Position numbers and translations under genes: made by a program. A stretch of DNA of 64,000 bases from Onchocerca volvulus (taxonomy: Eukaryota > Nematoda > Chromadorea > Rhabditida > Onchocercidae), in contig HG738138.1 in NCBI GenBank assembly GCA_000499405.2, forward strand, positions 2,542,001-2,606,000, given 5' to 3'. Every line of letters starts with the position of its first letter. The first letter of the stretch is position 1. The notes under the pieces were generated by a model. That model saw only the letters and a program-made list of their open reading frames with translations. It searched no databases and was not told the DNA's origin. Shown here one piece after another: positions 28,201 to 42,457 of this stretch.

Positions 28201-28359
28201 AAAATACGTAAATTTGAAGTACAAATGAATGAAATTTGTCGCACTTACAGGAATGAATTTCTTGCGCCCATGGACAGATTGTTGATTGCAATCAACTAAC
28301 ATTTCCTCATCTCCTTCAGTCATCGGAATGGATTTCTGAATAACCTTTCTGAAATGCAT
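25246..28359 (-). CDS. Nucleotide-sugar transporter, SLC35A family
   Basis: Six exons at 28359-28249, 28009-27777, 27384-27246, 27130-26956, 26135-25936 and 25521-25246 join in phase to about 377 residues (365 if the in-frame ATG at 28323 is used). Diagnostic stretches are [80 protein letters not shown] with [14 protein letters not shown], and [19 protein letters not shown] then [17 protein letters not shown]. The family are Golgi multi-pass antiporters for UDP-galactose, UDP-GlcNAc or CMP-sialic acid; the substrate cannot be settled here. The start is uncertain because a TTTCAG acceptor-like site overlaps the first codons, which would favour 28323. The residues just before WLTLQNT look atypical for the family, so the start of exon 2 deserves transcript support. 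Confidence 0.9.
27149..27175. repeat. T27 run next to a splice acceptor
   Basis: This run of 27 T reads as poly(A) on the coding strand of the SLC35A-type gene. It ends 18 bases before exon 4 starts (27130), where a pyrimidine tract is usually expected. Confidence 0.9.
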
Positions 28360-29883
28360 TATGTTGAAACAATAAAGTTATGAAGTATTCGCAGATAGCA
28401 AGAGTTCATGATCGATTGTTGAGATTTTATCTCCCCTGTATATTATGGATGACCATTTCGATTAATTACGATAAAAATAATGAAAATCCAGATATGATGT
28501 CAAATATATCTCGAATTTTAAATATTACTTAAAATGTTAGTTTCCGTCCTTCTCAAGAAATCGCTCCTTTGTAAATTCTTCAGCAAATCCAATGTCCGAT
28601 GTGTTCCATTGCAAAATTATGCTATGGCTCGAAAGAGGAGAGAAATGATGTCAAGGCTGAACTATCATGGTCATTACAAACGAAGACTAACTAATGGAAG
28701 AACTGAAATGCCGAACTGTAAACATATGAGAAAAATGAATGAGATCAGGCAGGATGCATGATCCTGTATAAATACGGAGATAAATCAATCCACGCATAAT
28801 ACAATCGATGAATTTGGCAATCTCCACAACATATTCTGATTCTCTCTTGACCTACTTTTTCTGCCTTTTTTTTTTCTCCATCCCGATATTTTCCGATAAT
28901 CATTTTATCTTAAAATGCTGCAAAATATTACCTCCGCATGAAGCATATTGAACATTCCTGGAGATACTTATATTAAAATGCCTATAGCATATCACTGCAT
29001 TATTTATTATTGAATGCCTGTAACAAAGCATTCTCTCATTTCTACCTTATAAAAATCCAGCTCACTATTTTGTAACCTCCGTCTAATATTCCTGATGATA
29101 TGCATCCAATATATTTTCGATTTCTAACGCCATTCATTTGTAATCATTTTTAAAATATTTTAATCTTAAAAATCTAAAACATTTTTTTCAAAGAGTGATT
29201 GCAGAATGAAATTATAATTAAAGCCTAACAAACAATTAAAGACAATGTAGTTTTTAAATTTAACAGAAAAAAAATTGCAACTTTTTTTGGAAATCAACAT
29301 CAGAAAAGAGAGGAAAAAGCAAACAAAGAAAAAAAAAATTCGAGTAAAAATGATAAATGCAAAAAGGCAAACTTGCTTTATAAGTATAAAACATTATAAA
29401 TATGGAAGATATGTAAATAAATGGAAGTAAAAGGAATGCTTTTCAGGAAGAAAATATAGCAATATATGCGCTTTTCAGGAATGAAATATAATACATTGGC
29501 AAATTTACAGACATGGCAGAAATACACATGTACATGCGCTTGCACAATGAGTGTAATAAAAGAATTCAAAAATTTTTATATGCATTTAGACATAGTCTCC
29601 AATTGAAAAAAAATATGCCAAAAGTGATTGTTCAACTTAATCACCGTTACAACCGTTCATTGAAAATTTGTCAATGTTTCTAGAATTAGTCTTGCAAATG
29701 AAATCAAAAACAAAGATCAACTGGAAAAGAACTAAACAAGCTCATAATTCAAAATGAAAAGCTAAATATGTAATAGTGACACATCAGGAATAGAGAAATA
29801 AAGATTGCAATTGCGAGAAAACAAGAAACCCAGTAGCTATCAATAACATGAATAAAGCATTCTTGTCTTCATAAAAGAAACAT
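28360..29883. other. Spacer between SLC35A-type and testin genes
   Basis: About 1.5 kb of AT-rich sequence between two minus-strand genes. A 75-codon plus-strand frame at 28534-28761 has no recognisable family and is not called a gene. Confidence 0.55.
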
Positions 29884-32800
29884 TCAAGCCGCGAAATTTC
29901 TTTTGCATTCCGAACTACAAAAAACTTCCTCATTTTTGACGATGAACCTCTGATTCAGCAACACCTTACTGCAGCATCTGCACCTGAAAATAGTTACAAA
30001 AAATATCATCAAGGAATGTGTCTAAACACTGTTACACACGAAGTATACAGAATCTTATCGTACGTTTCAATTATGATTCAAACATGATTGATATCAAATT
30101 TTCTTTTCTAAACTCCATTCAAAAAAAAAAAAAAAAAGAAAAAAGATGACTCACCGGAAACATTTATCCCCAGCATGCCAGTGTAGGTCTTTGAATGAAA
30201 TTCGTTGTTGATCGGGTGCTATTTTAGTGAGACAAAAGCGGCAAGTCTAAAATGTAAGCTTATAAACTACCCAATACAAGAAAGTAATTTTTACTTAGCA
30301 AGTTCCTTTTACCTATAAAATTACCGCTGCTAGGTATACATAAAACTTCTTATGCGCCAAACTGTAAATTTCTCTTAATAAAGATTAAAATAACGTTTTA
30401 AAGTCTACTTTTGCATATCTTTCCATATAGCAATTGAAGCAGTAAGGTTGCTCATTTTTCATCATATAACGATGGCCACCAAGTTGCATATCGCATCCAA
30501 AACAGCAAAAATGATCCAAGTGCCAACTTTTATCCTCGGCAAAAGTATATTCTTTAGAAAAAATAAGCTAAAAAAGCTTCATCTTGAATTACTGGTAAAC
30601 AAAAAGTCATCATGGAGAAAGTAAGACAAGTAAAAAATTGAGGACTCCTATTACCAGGATAATTCAGTCATCCAGGGAAGCATGCTTTTGAATAAGCCAT
30701 GACTACAAAGTAAATATGACTATCATTCAGCCTTTAAAAATTGAACAATGTTAGTCGTCAAAAGACTCCATTTAATCTTTAGCTGCTATAGCATTCCATT
30801 TGATCTATCTATCAGTTCTGCTGTTGATAATCACGAGTTCCTAACACTCATTCCTAAGACTATAAGTTTAAAAGACACTCTGTCAATGCAAACTTTTGTA
30901 TCAAAGAATTTCTAGATAAGAGCATTAACCTCATCACAACCAGAACATCTCGGATGAACAGAATCGCCAAAGTGACGCCCACAATAATAAATACCATTCT
31001 TATAAAAATAGAGAAGGTCCACAAGTCTTTGGTTGCAAATATGGCATTTAAAGCAGTTGACATGCCACATTTCCTGAAAATTTAATAGTAGAACCATATA
31101 ACAAATACTTCTAAAAAATTGATTTAGTGCAAAATGAGAAAAGACTAACATTTGGTAAGCCGTGATCTGTCACAACAGCGACCTCTCCAATTTGCAAATT
31201 CTTATGGCAAAACTGACACTCCTAAAATATGGATTTTTCAATGATTATTTTTTCAGTAACAAAAATATTGCCTTTAGAATACTAATCATAAATAAAATAC
31301 TTTTGATTCACTACCGTTTCAAACTTAATTGCGAATATTTTCAAACAAAAAGTGTACAGTTGAAATCAAATATTAGAAGACAGTTTGAAAAAAAATAAAT
31401 GTAATAGCAATTAGCTAACCCCACAATTGTTATGTAAGTTGATGTTCTCAACATCATGTGATCCAGGTGCCGTAGTCTTCCAATTGTCATTTAACGTAAT
31501 CGTTTCAGAGAACTCGATCAATTTACCTACACCAACAATCTAAACTTTTCAAAACATTTTAATTGCAAATTTAGTCTAAACAAAAAATAAATATAAGATA
31601 AAAAAACAAACAAAACTAGGATTCGCTAACTGTATCCGATCAATAGTATAGATCTACACCTGAGATGGTTCAGCTATACATTCAAAGCACCACATTACAG
31701 TTTTTAAATTAAAATTAAAATGGAACGAACCTTTTCTTTCACTGTTTTTACATACTTAGCGTGCTCCTTCCTGTCCAATTCAGTCTTCAGAGATTTCGCG
31801 GCAGACGCATCAGAATCATGATGTGGCAACTGAAGAGAAAAAACAATTTGAGTAAGAGAAGTTTCAAGTTATGAAAATGAGTTAGAGATTTAAATACATT
31901 ACATGGATTACTTTTAAATATAATTCTGCTCAATATAATTCCGAAATTTAAGACCATTCGTACAAAGGTAGAATCAGTGATATGAAGGATATAGAAAAAT
32001 CGTCTTTGTGAATAGAATTTCGACTGAAATTATAGTTTACGAACTAATTATGGTTATGAATCTACTAAGGTTCAAAGAAAAAGGCATGTAAACAGATAAG
32101 GTTGCCAACAAAAAAAAAAAAATTAGAACTCGAAAACGAATGAGAACTATAATTCCAATATTTTCATACCTGATATTGCAATTTGTGACGCCGATTTAAA
32201 GCACCTTCAGTGTCAGCAATAGGACGTTCGTTTTCTGGAAGAGCACTGAAGTATTTCTCAGCTAATACTCTGTCAGTTGTTGGAACCCACGTATACTCCG
32301 ACATCTTGTTTTTCTCTTTCGCATCTTCAAGTTTTACATTGTACATTGATTCCGGTTTGATTTTCTGGAAATTACCAACAATGATGCAAAGCACAAAATG
32401 ATTTGCAATTTCAGATCTAATTTAGATTTTCTCAAATCACTTTATGCAATTTCTTTCAATAGTATAAATAATTATTATCTTCATATAAAAACTGCTACCT
32501 CCGATTTTATGTGAGGAGTAGAATAAGCCTTTTTTGAGTTTGGTAATGAGGGTGATGGCGGATGTAAACGTAATTTGCTCTCAAACTCAGGTATGAAATC
32601 AAACAAACGACCTGTAAAAGAATCAGTATACTTACTCTAACAATGTGATTGATTGATAAGTCTGATAAATTAAATATGGATCAGTGTAATTTCAGAAATT
32701 AAAATCAAGGTTTTTTATTGTATGCTCAGGAATTTAAACATAGCGAACAAATGTAATCAAAAAAGATAAGATGGAACGAGAACCTATTACTATTTGACCA

Positions 32801-33357
32801 TGATCCATGTTTCCCGGCAATATTACATCATGATCATCCATTCTGCACGAACACATTTTACACATTTTTCTGCAACATAATTTCGATAATATTTTTACGG
32901 TGCAGTAAAAGAATATGCAAAATAAAATTAACCCTCTTTTTCCTCAATATGAGTAAAATTACCTCCAGTAGTGCAAATCGAGGCCCGGGCAATCACATCT
33001 TAAACAACGAGAACCAGCACCGATTTCATGACACAATATATTCTGAAAAATTTATTCATTAAATATTTTTTTTTTACTAATTTTATGAGCAAGTAAAAAT
33101 TGCAATGCTATTTCCTAACATAAAGTCGAAGTTTGAAACATGAAATACCCATCTCAGCCTATTGAAGTCGTTAAGACATTGAAGAGGAAGGTCTGAAATT
33201 CACTCGCTGGAATGTAAAAAAAAAAATTAAAAAGTTCATTTTTTCTTTCAACTTCAGTTAGTAAAGATGATAAACACTAAACCTTAGGTTTATTTTCGAG
33301 CTTAAAAATATCTGGATTGACGTGAGCACCACGGCGAGAATCCACTTCACTGGTCAT
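29884..33357 (-). CDS. TES: Testin-type PET/LIM protein
   Basis: Twelve exons (33357-33283, 33042-32963, 32869-32784, 32611-32499, 32364-32170, 31829-31731, 31539-31420, 31221-31150, 31073-30930, 30567-30409, 30246-30155, 29983-29884) join in phase to about 444 residues; human testin has 421. A Cys-rich N-terminal region (LCHEIGAGSRCLRCDCPGL, LHYWRKMCKMCSCRMDDHDV) is followed by a PET domain (YTWVPTTDRVLAEKYFSALP, about 141-190). Three LIM zinc-binding domains start at C258 (CQFC), C323 (CSGCDELIFSKEYTFAEDKS) and C383 (CRFC). Testin acts as a scaffold at focal adhesions, junctions and actin. The order and spacing fit testin rather than Prickle, which lacks the Cys-rich N-terminus and has a prenylated tail; this one ends SSECKRNFAA. 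The ATG follows an acceptor-like GTGTAG by 3 bases. Confidence 0.95.
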
Positions 33358-34909
33358 TTCCTACACTGATTCAATGCATGCCAATCGATTACAAATAGAT
33401 CAACATTGCGAGTAGCACCATGTTGTAACCTTTTATCAACATCGTTGCACTACAATAGAATGCATTGATCAAATGGCTATCAAGGCTTATTTTTTTTCCG
33501 ATTTTTATCGCACGTGTTAAAAAAAGAGGACGAGAAATTTGACATGAAATGATCGCCATTTCAAAAATAACATTAAATCTGAAAATAAGCAACGATCAGA
33601 GCAGTAAAGTTCAGCCCAGTCTTTCTCAAAATACTATTTAACGAAAAAGAAATTCGTAAGCTAACATCGAAGCACTCCTCAAAACACTTTTTTCATGAAT
33701 TGATAGTCAGAAAGTGAAAAAAGACTGATGATTCAGAGTAATTCCAATCGATCCAAATTGCCATGTTTGCTATTTCTGAAGAAACTTTGGAAAAGCACTT
33801 CTTAAACTATCTTTCCAAAATTTCGTATTCAGGATAGAAAGAGACTGAATAGAATATTTTCTTTCTTAAGAAATGAAATCCGTGAAATTCATACATAAAT
33901 GTGAAATCTTTTTGCTCTATTCGGCATTATAAAGATTAATTTCACGAACATTTTCGATTACGCAGAAAAAAGTAAGAAGTCAATGAAGAAAAGGGATGCA
34001 ATAAATAGAAATTTTTTGCATATTTCTTTACCCGTTGCAGAATTTTCCATAGAAACAAAAATGGCAAATATCTGAATGACCTTAACCAGATATTCCGATT
34101 CTAAATGGATTTAGTCATCCTCACATTTCACGTGAAATTTAAACTTAATTTGCTAAATTCATCTACGGAGGTAATACAAAGAGAACAAGAAACGAAATTT
34201 TGTCATACGAAAATGTTGATATTAATTATGACTGGACCGGGGAATTATTTTTGATACGATCAATGATTTTTATAATAGAGTAGCTTTTGGAATGAAGAGT
34301 GATAGCTACTAATTCAGAAATTAATTTTACAAATTTTGGTGATAAATGAAATCATTCACAATATGATAACTGATTGCTGCTGATACGAACGATGATTATT
34401 GGTAATATAATCAATTAATAAAAATTTAGATACGTTTATTTGCCATTTCATATCATCATGATAATTAATATTTGAAAAGATGTATATGCAGTAATTCACT
34501 TTATAATATCCTATGCACAATGGCATCTTTTGACCTCCTTCTCATAACCTATAACCTTCCCGACCTTCTCTATTATTACACAATATTTGGCAAAAGAAAA
34601 CACGATTGCAAATATTTGGAATCGAACTTGGAAGATCTATGACCAGCATTGTACTGTGTAACACTGATTGAGTCATCGTGACAATACTAATCCCTTCTTT
34701 AATTTTATTCACTTAGTTTATTAAATTTTATTTCTTTCCTTACTTTCTCTTTTTTTTTTTCTTTGCTCTGCAAGAATAACTATTACAGAAGGATTAAATT
34801 ATTCTATGTAATTACAGATTCTTCTCTTCTTTCCTCATTATGGGGCGACCTTTTTCAGTTTAATATTTCCATATTTCCAGAATCTTCTGTCTAATCCTTC
34901 CGAACCGTT

Positions 34910-34910
<1 letters not shown>

Positions 34911-34980
<70 letters not shown>
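34911..34980. repeat. Paired A34/A33 homopolymer
   Basis: Two A runs (34911-34944 and 34948-34980) are separated only by TAC. The length is prone to sequencing or assembly error. Confidence 0.9.
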
Positions 34981-34982
<2 letters not shown>

Positions 34983-37900
34983 AAATATTCGGCTATGGTT
35001 GACGGATTAAACACAGGTGTAACTGGTTGCATTGCAATCGATTACGGGCCGCATGGTCGTTGGTATTAACCGCTTGAAAATGCTTCATTTATTGTCGTGA
35101 GTTTTTAAACAGTTCTCCCCAAAACTTTTGCTAATAATTCAGCATAGTTTTCTCTCATTTATCATAATAAATAATCAACAACAAAGTTATTCGACTTGTG
35201 AATGCACATCATCCTTTCTGGTCTATGCATATATTATTATTTGTCTCCATGTGCTTCCTTGAAGTTTTACTATTGAAGGTAATTTTAGTTTACTGCTGCT
35301 AGGTTATTGTTCTGCTTGCTGTCCGGTCGATGATTGTGTCCACATTTGTCAAAATGTCCCCATTTGTTTGCTATTAATCTAACTCTTTACAATTGAGTGA
35401 ATTTTATTTCCCTTGGTCCACCTTACTATATATTACTCCTACTGTATGTATGCTTTCCTCTTAATATGAATGGCAATTTTTGTTACACCAACCGGTAATC
35501 CCACACAATGGAAAGTATTATTCCAATCGTTGCTTCAATTCGATCAATTTTCTATGAAACAGCCAGCCATCACTACCATCAAATAGTACCTCAATTGTCA
35601 TTCGTTGTTACCCCTGCATCATGTAGTGGATGAGAGAAGGATGGAAAGGTGAGTGCAAATGAGACAAGAATCGGTAAATTTGGAAATTTTACTAAAGGAC
35701 AACATGAATGTTTTATTTGTCTCTCCTGGATTTTAATCACAAAAATGCAAATTTTAACGATTTATTCTTATAGCAGAGTTCATATTTAACAATGATGAAG
35801 TAATCATCCATAATGATTGAAACAGAGATGGTAATTTTTTCCACTTTACAGTATTTCCACTTTGCCAAATAAAATTTACTTAAAATCATTGTTTGTAACA
35901 ATGAATTTGGAATTGTGCTTTGCGTGTCTATCGGAGCAATAATCGTTCTTCCGTGCTGTATTGCTGCTAAGAATTATAGGATGAGCATAAAATTTATTTT
36001 CATTTTTAATGAATGCAAAAAAAAAAAAGAAAAGTAAACGGAAAACAAACAATTGTTTTAAAAATGCAATAAATTTGAAGAATAATGCATTTGATGATAC
36101 TACTGGAAAGAAAAATATGTTCTTTTGCAACATCGATTGATAATGTCTATTGAAAAATATTTTTGAATTCGCAATGAATAAATATGACAAAGTAGATTAG
36201 TCCTGAATCTGTGCCAAACATATATGTATGAATCAAGAATGGTTCATACCGGATCATTTACAGCAAGGAATAGCTGTAATAAAGATAATGGTGAAGTGCT
36301 GTATTAAAAAGGTTATTTAACTCAAGCCAAAATTACAAAGTTAAAAAATGTACATCGAAGTAAAAATAAGGGATATATGAATTGCATTCGAACAAAAAAA
36401 AAAGGTCATTTTTAAGTGGTACCAACAGAGAAATACAATTTAAAAACATATTAATTTTATTTAAAAGTTTATTGATAAAGAGTTGACAAACTATTTTGAG
36501 TCAATTAAAATGAAAACAGCTGTTTTTCCACTATGCATATGAAAACTTATGAATTTTTTTTTTTTCGTACAAATTATGAATTCTCTTTCATGAAAACTGT
36601 AAGCATTTTAAAGTGAAATATTTGCAATAAGTCTTGTATGAACTATTTTCATATCAACAACTTTTTTTGCCTTGCACTAGTTTCTCAAATATATCCTGAA
36701 AGTGTACGGTCCAATTATTCTCACCTTGATGTTTTTAAATTCTCTCCAAATATACTGGAAAATTTTGAAATCTGGTTTTGGAAGAAAAAAGGAAAAAGAG
36801 AAAATGGAAAGAAAGTAGAATGAATAATCATTTAAAAGTGTAGAAATGTGCTTATAGGACTGATTTTTTTTGTTGTCATCAGGTAACAATGCCATACAAT
36901 TGTTTGATCGCTTAAAATTCGATACAGCATTTCTGCAATTTTAGTAAATATTTGCTTTAAAATCACAAATAGCCTTTACTCATATAAGGTTGATATTGAG
37001 TCAGATAATAAAATTCGCAAAAGTCTACTCGTTTACAATCTAATATTTCAAATTTTTAGCAAAAACTTGCAATAAACGAGAGGAATAATTTGATTAAGTT
37101 CATTTAATTAGGATCCAATTTTTCATGTTGTTTACTCCATATCGCATATTTGTTAAAATAAGAGTATTTAAGAAAAATTTATTACATTCCGGGAATGCAT
37201 ACCACAGTGTATGGAATTACGAATCAAGATATGGTAACATGCATTCTTCATCTCTAGTAGGTGCAAAATTTGATTTAAGATCTTTGAAAAAAATTGGAAA
37301 TTAAACTCCAATGAAATCATGAAAGCATGCATCATTTACTTTATTAAACTTTATAATTGATTATTTCAAGTTTAAAGTTTAGTTCGTTGCTTCAGATATT
37401 TATAATTTTAATGTAACCTTTGATAAGTATTCATTTGACTTGACGATTACAAAATAACCTGCAGAAAAATAGTTTATAATCAATGATAAAATAGTACTGA
37501 CCATATATTTCAACAATTTTCAAAAAATTTTATTAGAAAGTAAACTGCATGCCAGCAAAAATTACAATTTTAAATAATTTGAATTTTAAAACAAAAAATT
37601 GAACTGAAAATCAACTAACAAACACAGTAACAACTGTATGAATTAGCACGGTCAAAAAACGAATAGTAAAAACCGTTACCAAATTTTTAAATGATTTCGT
37701 GATCCAAAAATTTCAAATCCTGAATCTCTATCATCAGATCATCATATTTTCATTCATAGTTTATTTCTATGTTTATCCTTATAACTGGTGTTGCAAGAAT
37801 TCGAAAATAAAAATGAAAATTTGGCCTGTTCGAAAATTATTCATTGGTATAAGAGAAGTGAACTGGGAAGGAAGAAGGATGAAGAAAATTGTTGACAAAT

Positions 37901-40900
37901 ACCGGGATGAAAGGATAAGATTTAGTTTATGGATTTGGAGTAAATTAAATAAACTTAGTTTTAGCCCAGTAGCAGTAACAAATACTCAAAAATGGTTACA
38001 GATGAATATAATCAAATTAAAAATGCTAATTTCATTAAATTAAACATTGAAGCATTTTCAAAATAAGATGAATGAAGTTTGCTGATGATATTCCACTGTT
38101 CATGTAAAATTGTATACAATCTGGATAAGGCTGTCAAACTTATCTTTCATCGAATGAGTTCCATTCCGTTCTTTTTTTTTTCACCTAAAATTAGACACTT
38201 TGATGCTGTGATACTACTACGGGAATGAAATCTACAATTTTAGGTTAACTTAAAAATTATATTCGATTAAAACGATATTTCTGAAATCGAGTTAAAAATG
38301 AGAAAATAAACTGGATAGTAATAGTAAAAGTTCATAATGGAATTAAATTCAGAAATTCACAGTAACAAAGGAAATTTAAATAATTTTACTTCAAATAAAA
38401 GGTATTTTGACACCAAACCAGAATTAAAAATAGTTTATTTCTTTTCCGCATCCAAGTATGGATTTGAAGAATTACACATGGAAATATCTATTTAAAAAAA
38501 AAGAAAAAAAAAATTCCGAATAATTCTAATATAAGATTCTGAATCAAAATTCGAACGTTCCTCTTTCTTTCTTTGTAATTTCTTTGTCCGTCAAATGCCA
38601 TTTTTGACAGAAAAATAGAATATGGAAGCAGAATATTTCAGAGAATATTCTAATAAAAATAGAATATTTGAAAAATAAATTTTCTCTTAAATAAGTTCGC
38701 TTTTAAAATCATTTTTTTCACCGTTCCCGAAAGTGATGTCCCACAATTCTCGGAAGAAATAGAACAATTTTAACCAGAAAAGAAAAAAAAAAAATTCAAA
38801 AATGGATCAAAGTGAAATTGCCAAATAGATCAAAATGATCAATCTAACTGTAATCAGCTATTCATCGCAAAAATTACAAAATTAGGCTTTGCAATGAATA
38901 TTGCAAAAAAACAAATTCTAATTTTCATGACATTAAAAGCCTTTTTTCTAATTTGTTTCTTTTTTTATAATTGAAGTAATGGTAGTTCTTTAACAAATGA
39001 ATCAAATATAAAAATTTAAATTGTCGATTCGTAAGTTAAGTGATTTTAAAGTGTCAATTCACGGATTGATCACTTATTCAAATTTTTTGCAAAAATACTT
39101 GGCGTGTAGCACCTGTAATAGTAAAATTAAAGCCATAAATTAAAATTTAAATGAAGGATGAACATTAATGTGTGATCACTGATCATTTTTCTCTTTTTTT
39201 TTCTTTTTTTGAGGAAAAGGGAGAATTTAGCAATATCTGAACTATGGACTCAACAGATTTATTCGTCAGCTTGTAATCATCTACGATTATAGGAATCGGA
39301 AAATTTGACAGCTGAAGAAAGATGACGAATGACTGTCGCAATGTAAAAAGTCATATTTTAAATTTAGCAACAACGAAAAGGCTATGACGTTTCTTCTCAA
39401 GATAGTGAAGGATTCTTCTTTACTTATTGTCATCGATCTAATAATTACAAAATTATCTCTATTCAACCATTTCATTTCGGGAAATTTCGCTAAAAATACG
39501 GAAATCAAGTTACCCGAAGTTAAAGCATTGATTTTGACGGAATGATTTCAAATTAAGAAAGAAAAAGTAACGTATGAAATATTTTTTGTAAATTATTATT
39601 ATGAATGTAGATGATCAAATGTGTATTGGTAAGGAAGACAATATCATCGAGATTTGCAAAAATTATTTTTCTCATTGTTCGTTCGTCAAAAAATTATATT
39701 ATTTCTCCGGTAAGAACAAATAAAATCTATGATTCAATTAAAAATATTGTAAAATGATTTGATTAAAAATATATGAAAGATTAATAGGAGGAAATAACTA
39801 AAGTAAAATTAATGATGAAAATTTGGAAAAAAAAAACAAATAAAATTTAATTCGTAAAATATATTGTAAATTTAAATCCAAATAATCTTACCTGTTGAAA
39901 TTAATCATATAGCGAAAATTTATCAAGAATGATATCAGCAGCTAACTTAGCTGATCATTAATAAGATGAAATGCAAAAAGAATGATATTGGAGGTTAAAG
40001 GTTAATTGAAGATAGCAAGCACTTGCACAGCTCTATGGAACTGGCGAATGCACGGATAGGTGAGGAACCGTGAATTCATCTAGTGCCATTGAGTATGTGC
40101 CAGCAGCGATTCACGCACTCACGTGTATTCAGGTCATTTCACGTGTATCCAGATATTCAATATTCAGATGCATGACGGAGGAGATACAACAAGTTTTTCT
40201 TCCACCAAGTGATTATGCTATATTTACAGACATAAATCTAAATATTTCAAGAAATTGATCAATCAGGAAATGCTAAATTGGAAATAAAAAAAAATGACCA
40301 GAGAAAAAAAAAAAGAAAAAAAAGAAATATAACAGCATAGATGATGATCTGATTTAGATCGATGTTCTCCTTCTTCTGGATTTTACTCGAACAATTTATA
40401 CCACTGGTTTGTCTACTGTCTGTCACTATAAGTTGCGACCAATGTTCAACAAAATTCATCAATTAGTCTATCAGACAGACAAAATATACTTTTCAAATTT
40501 TTGAAAAATATCGATAAAAACGAATTATCCCGAATTAACCAATTTTTTCCCATAATATTTGAAATATACAGATAGATGAGATGAGATGTATCAGGATGGA
40601 TGGAATAGAAATGTTGTGCAACAAATGCATTTCATGAAAAGAGGACTTCTGAAGCAGGATAGGAGGATGGTTGTTACATCGACACAATTTTATTACTTGA
40701 ACAGGAAGAATCCTGTCCCATTCCTCCTAACCAGATACCTATTCAAAGTTCTATCCTCCTCTTCCTCTTCTTCCTCCATTTTCGAGTCCTCCTCCTTTCC
40801 TATCATTGCTATTATTGTGAACAATACCCGATCACTATCATCATCATTGTCTGGTATCATCATAGCCAGTATCATCATCATCATCATCATCGTCTACCCT

Positions 40901-41432
40901 CATCAGGATAGTCAACATTGAAATGGTTGAGTGAGTGACAGAAGGACAATAGCAACGATCAAACAATTGTGAGTGAGTAAATGAGGGACCGAACAACCCC
41001 AAATATCTATTATTTACCCGACCGATCGACCGGTCGTCTCGTCCTGTCTCTCCCTCGCCAACCATCATCATCATCATCAGGCATGCATATATTTATATAC
41101 ACATACATACTGATGCTTTTCCAAAAACCTCCGCCCTCAAAACTCAGTCCGTCTGGCCAATCATCCATCCCTTTTATGTTGTTGAAATCGACGAAAAAAT
41201 CTTTTGAAACAACACTCAAATTGACACCATAACTGTCCTCTGTCTTCTTCTCACTCACTCACCTGGCCCCTCCTCTCTCCTCCTATTCTTTCGACGACCT
41301 CTCGTCCTTTTCAGTAACCGATCTTGTCCTCTTCATTTTACCTTTCACTGAAGCTAAACTTTCCCAATCATCTATCCCTCATTCAATCCAATACATGCTT
41401 TTTTTTACCCACTCTTTACTGCATTATACTCA

Positions 41433-41481
41433 AATTCAATTCAATTCAATTCAATTCAATTCAACTCAACTCAACTCAATC
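41433..41481. repeat. ATTCA/ACTCA pentanucleotide microsatellite
   Basis: Repeats of ATTCA pass directly into repeats of ACTCA, which shows a point change spread within the array. Confidence 0.95.
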
Positions 41482-41616
41482 ACTCATTCCTGCCATCTTT
41501 TCTATTCAATATGCGCAGAAATAAACAATTACGATTTCACTTCTTACCTATTGTTACTCATTCAAATTTCAAGGATTCATTTATAAAATGTATAGGCACA
41601 AATAGACAGATAATGT

Positions 41617-41723
41617 ACACAGACACACACACACATACATACACACACATACACACACAGACACACACACAGACGCAGACACAGACACACACACACACAC
41701 ACACACATACACACACACACACG
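41617..41723. repeat. Imperfect CA dinucleotide microsatellite
   Basis: About 107 bases of CA repeats with scattered TA, GA and CG interruptions. Confidence 0.95.
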
Positions 41724-42420
41724 CCCATGCACGCGTACACATCTATCCCTTAATGATGAGGTAGAAATTATTGTTAGAAGTTATCGTTATCCCGCTGATC
41801 GATGGATAACAATCATTTCTATTGTTCCTCTTTTCTCGTCCTCCCGTCCATGTCTCACCTCTTGTCACCCCTCACCTGGCATCATTGTCACACGATATGT
41901 ATGTGTCCTTGGGCTGTACCAATTTCGAAAAAGTTCACTTTATGCACCTCTGATCACTTCCCGATCACTCCCGATTTTCATTCCATTCACCTTTCACCTT
42001 TTCATTACCATTGTTTCTAACAAACCAACCAAACATTTACATATGACAAGAAGAAGTAAGCATGCTGTGCACACAACAATTTTAACCTTCAAACATTGCA
42101 AGAATTCATTATGAAATCTCTAATATCTATCAACTTTGCTTCATATTAATCAAAACTATTTCAAATCCAACGTCTACCAAACAAAATGAAATGAATCGTT
42201 GTTGAAAATTCAAAATATATTCTATATCGTTCAGGTATGATAATCATTCATTCAGAAATCGATCAATTCGATCATAAAGTTGATCATATAAGAATCAAAT
42301 TAATCATTCGAGAAATCTTTATTTGCTATACTTTAAGTTGCACTGCAACATTTTAAAAGAATTCAAAGCTGCATTGCATGATAGCAAAAAGTCTATTTTC
42401 CCATCTATCATTCTTTTCCT

Positions 42421-42423
<3 letters not shown>

Positions 42424-42452
<29 letters not shown>
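42424..42452. repeat. TA dinucleotide microsatellite
   Basis: An uninterrupted alternating TA run; a shorter one lies at about 42771-42784. Confidence 0.9.

Positions 42453-42457
<5 letters not shown>

Larger units (their letters stand above)
40570..42050. other. Pyrimidine-rich, microsatellite-dense block
   Basis: The plus strand is strongly C- and T-rich here compared with its AT-rich surroundings. It carries runs of TCC/TTC (40758-40798), CAT (40835-40893 and 41064-41082), ATTCA/ACTCA pentamers (41433-41481), CACTCACTCACC near 41250 and a CA tract (41617-41723). The frames in it (poly-Ser, poly-His/Thr, poly-Cys/Val) are simple-sequence translations, not proteins. Strand asymmetry of this sort can mark a transcribed or promoter-proximal region, but no gene is attached to it in this window. 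Confidence 0.6.

Noticed and set aside
28534..28761. 75-codon plus-strand frame, basic
   Set aside because: It is not similar to any family I know and lies in the promoter region of a minus-strand gene; chance is the simpler explanation.
34838..35032. Poly-Phe frame
   Set aside because: It is created by the paired A homopolymers read on the minus strand.
37699..38043. 114-codon plus-strand frame in the gene-poor region
   Set aside because: It has no recognisable motif, strongly AT-driven residues (Ile, Lys, Asn, Phe) and no splice or family support. A frame this long can occur by chance in 11.5 kb.
40693..40890. Poly-Met and poly-Glu frame on the minus strand
   Set aside because: It is a translation of CAT and TCC simple repeats, not a protein.
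41511..41753. Frames of His/Thr and Cys/Val repeats
   Set aside because: They are translations of the CA microsatellite on both strands.
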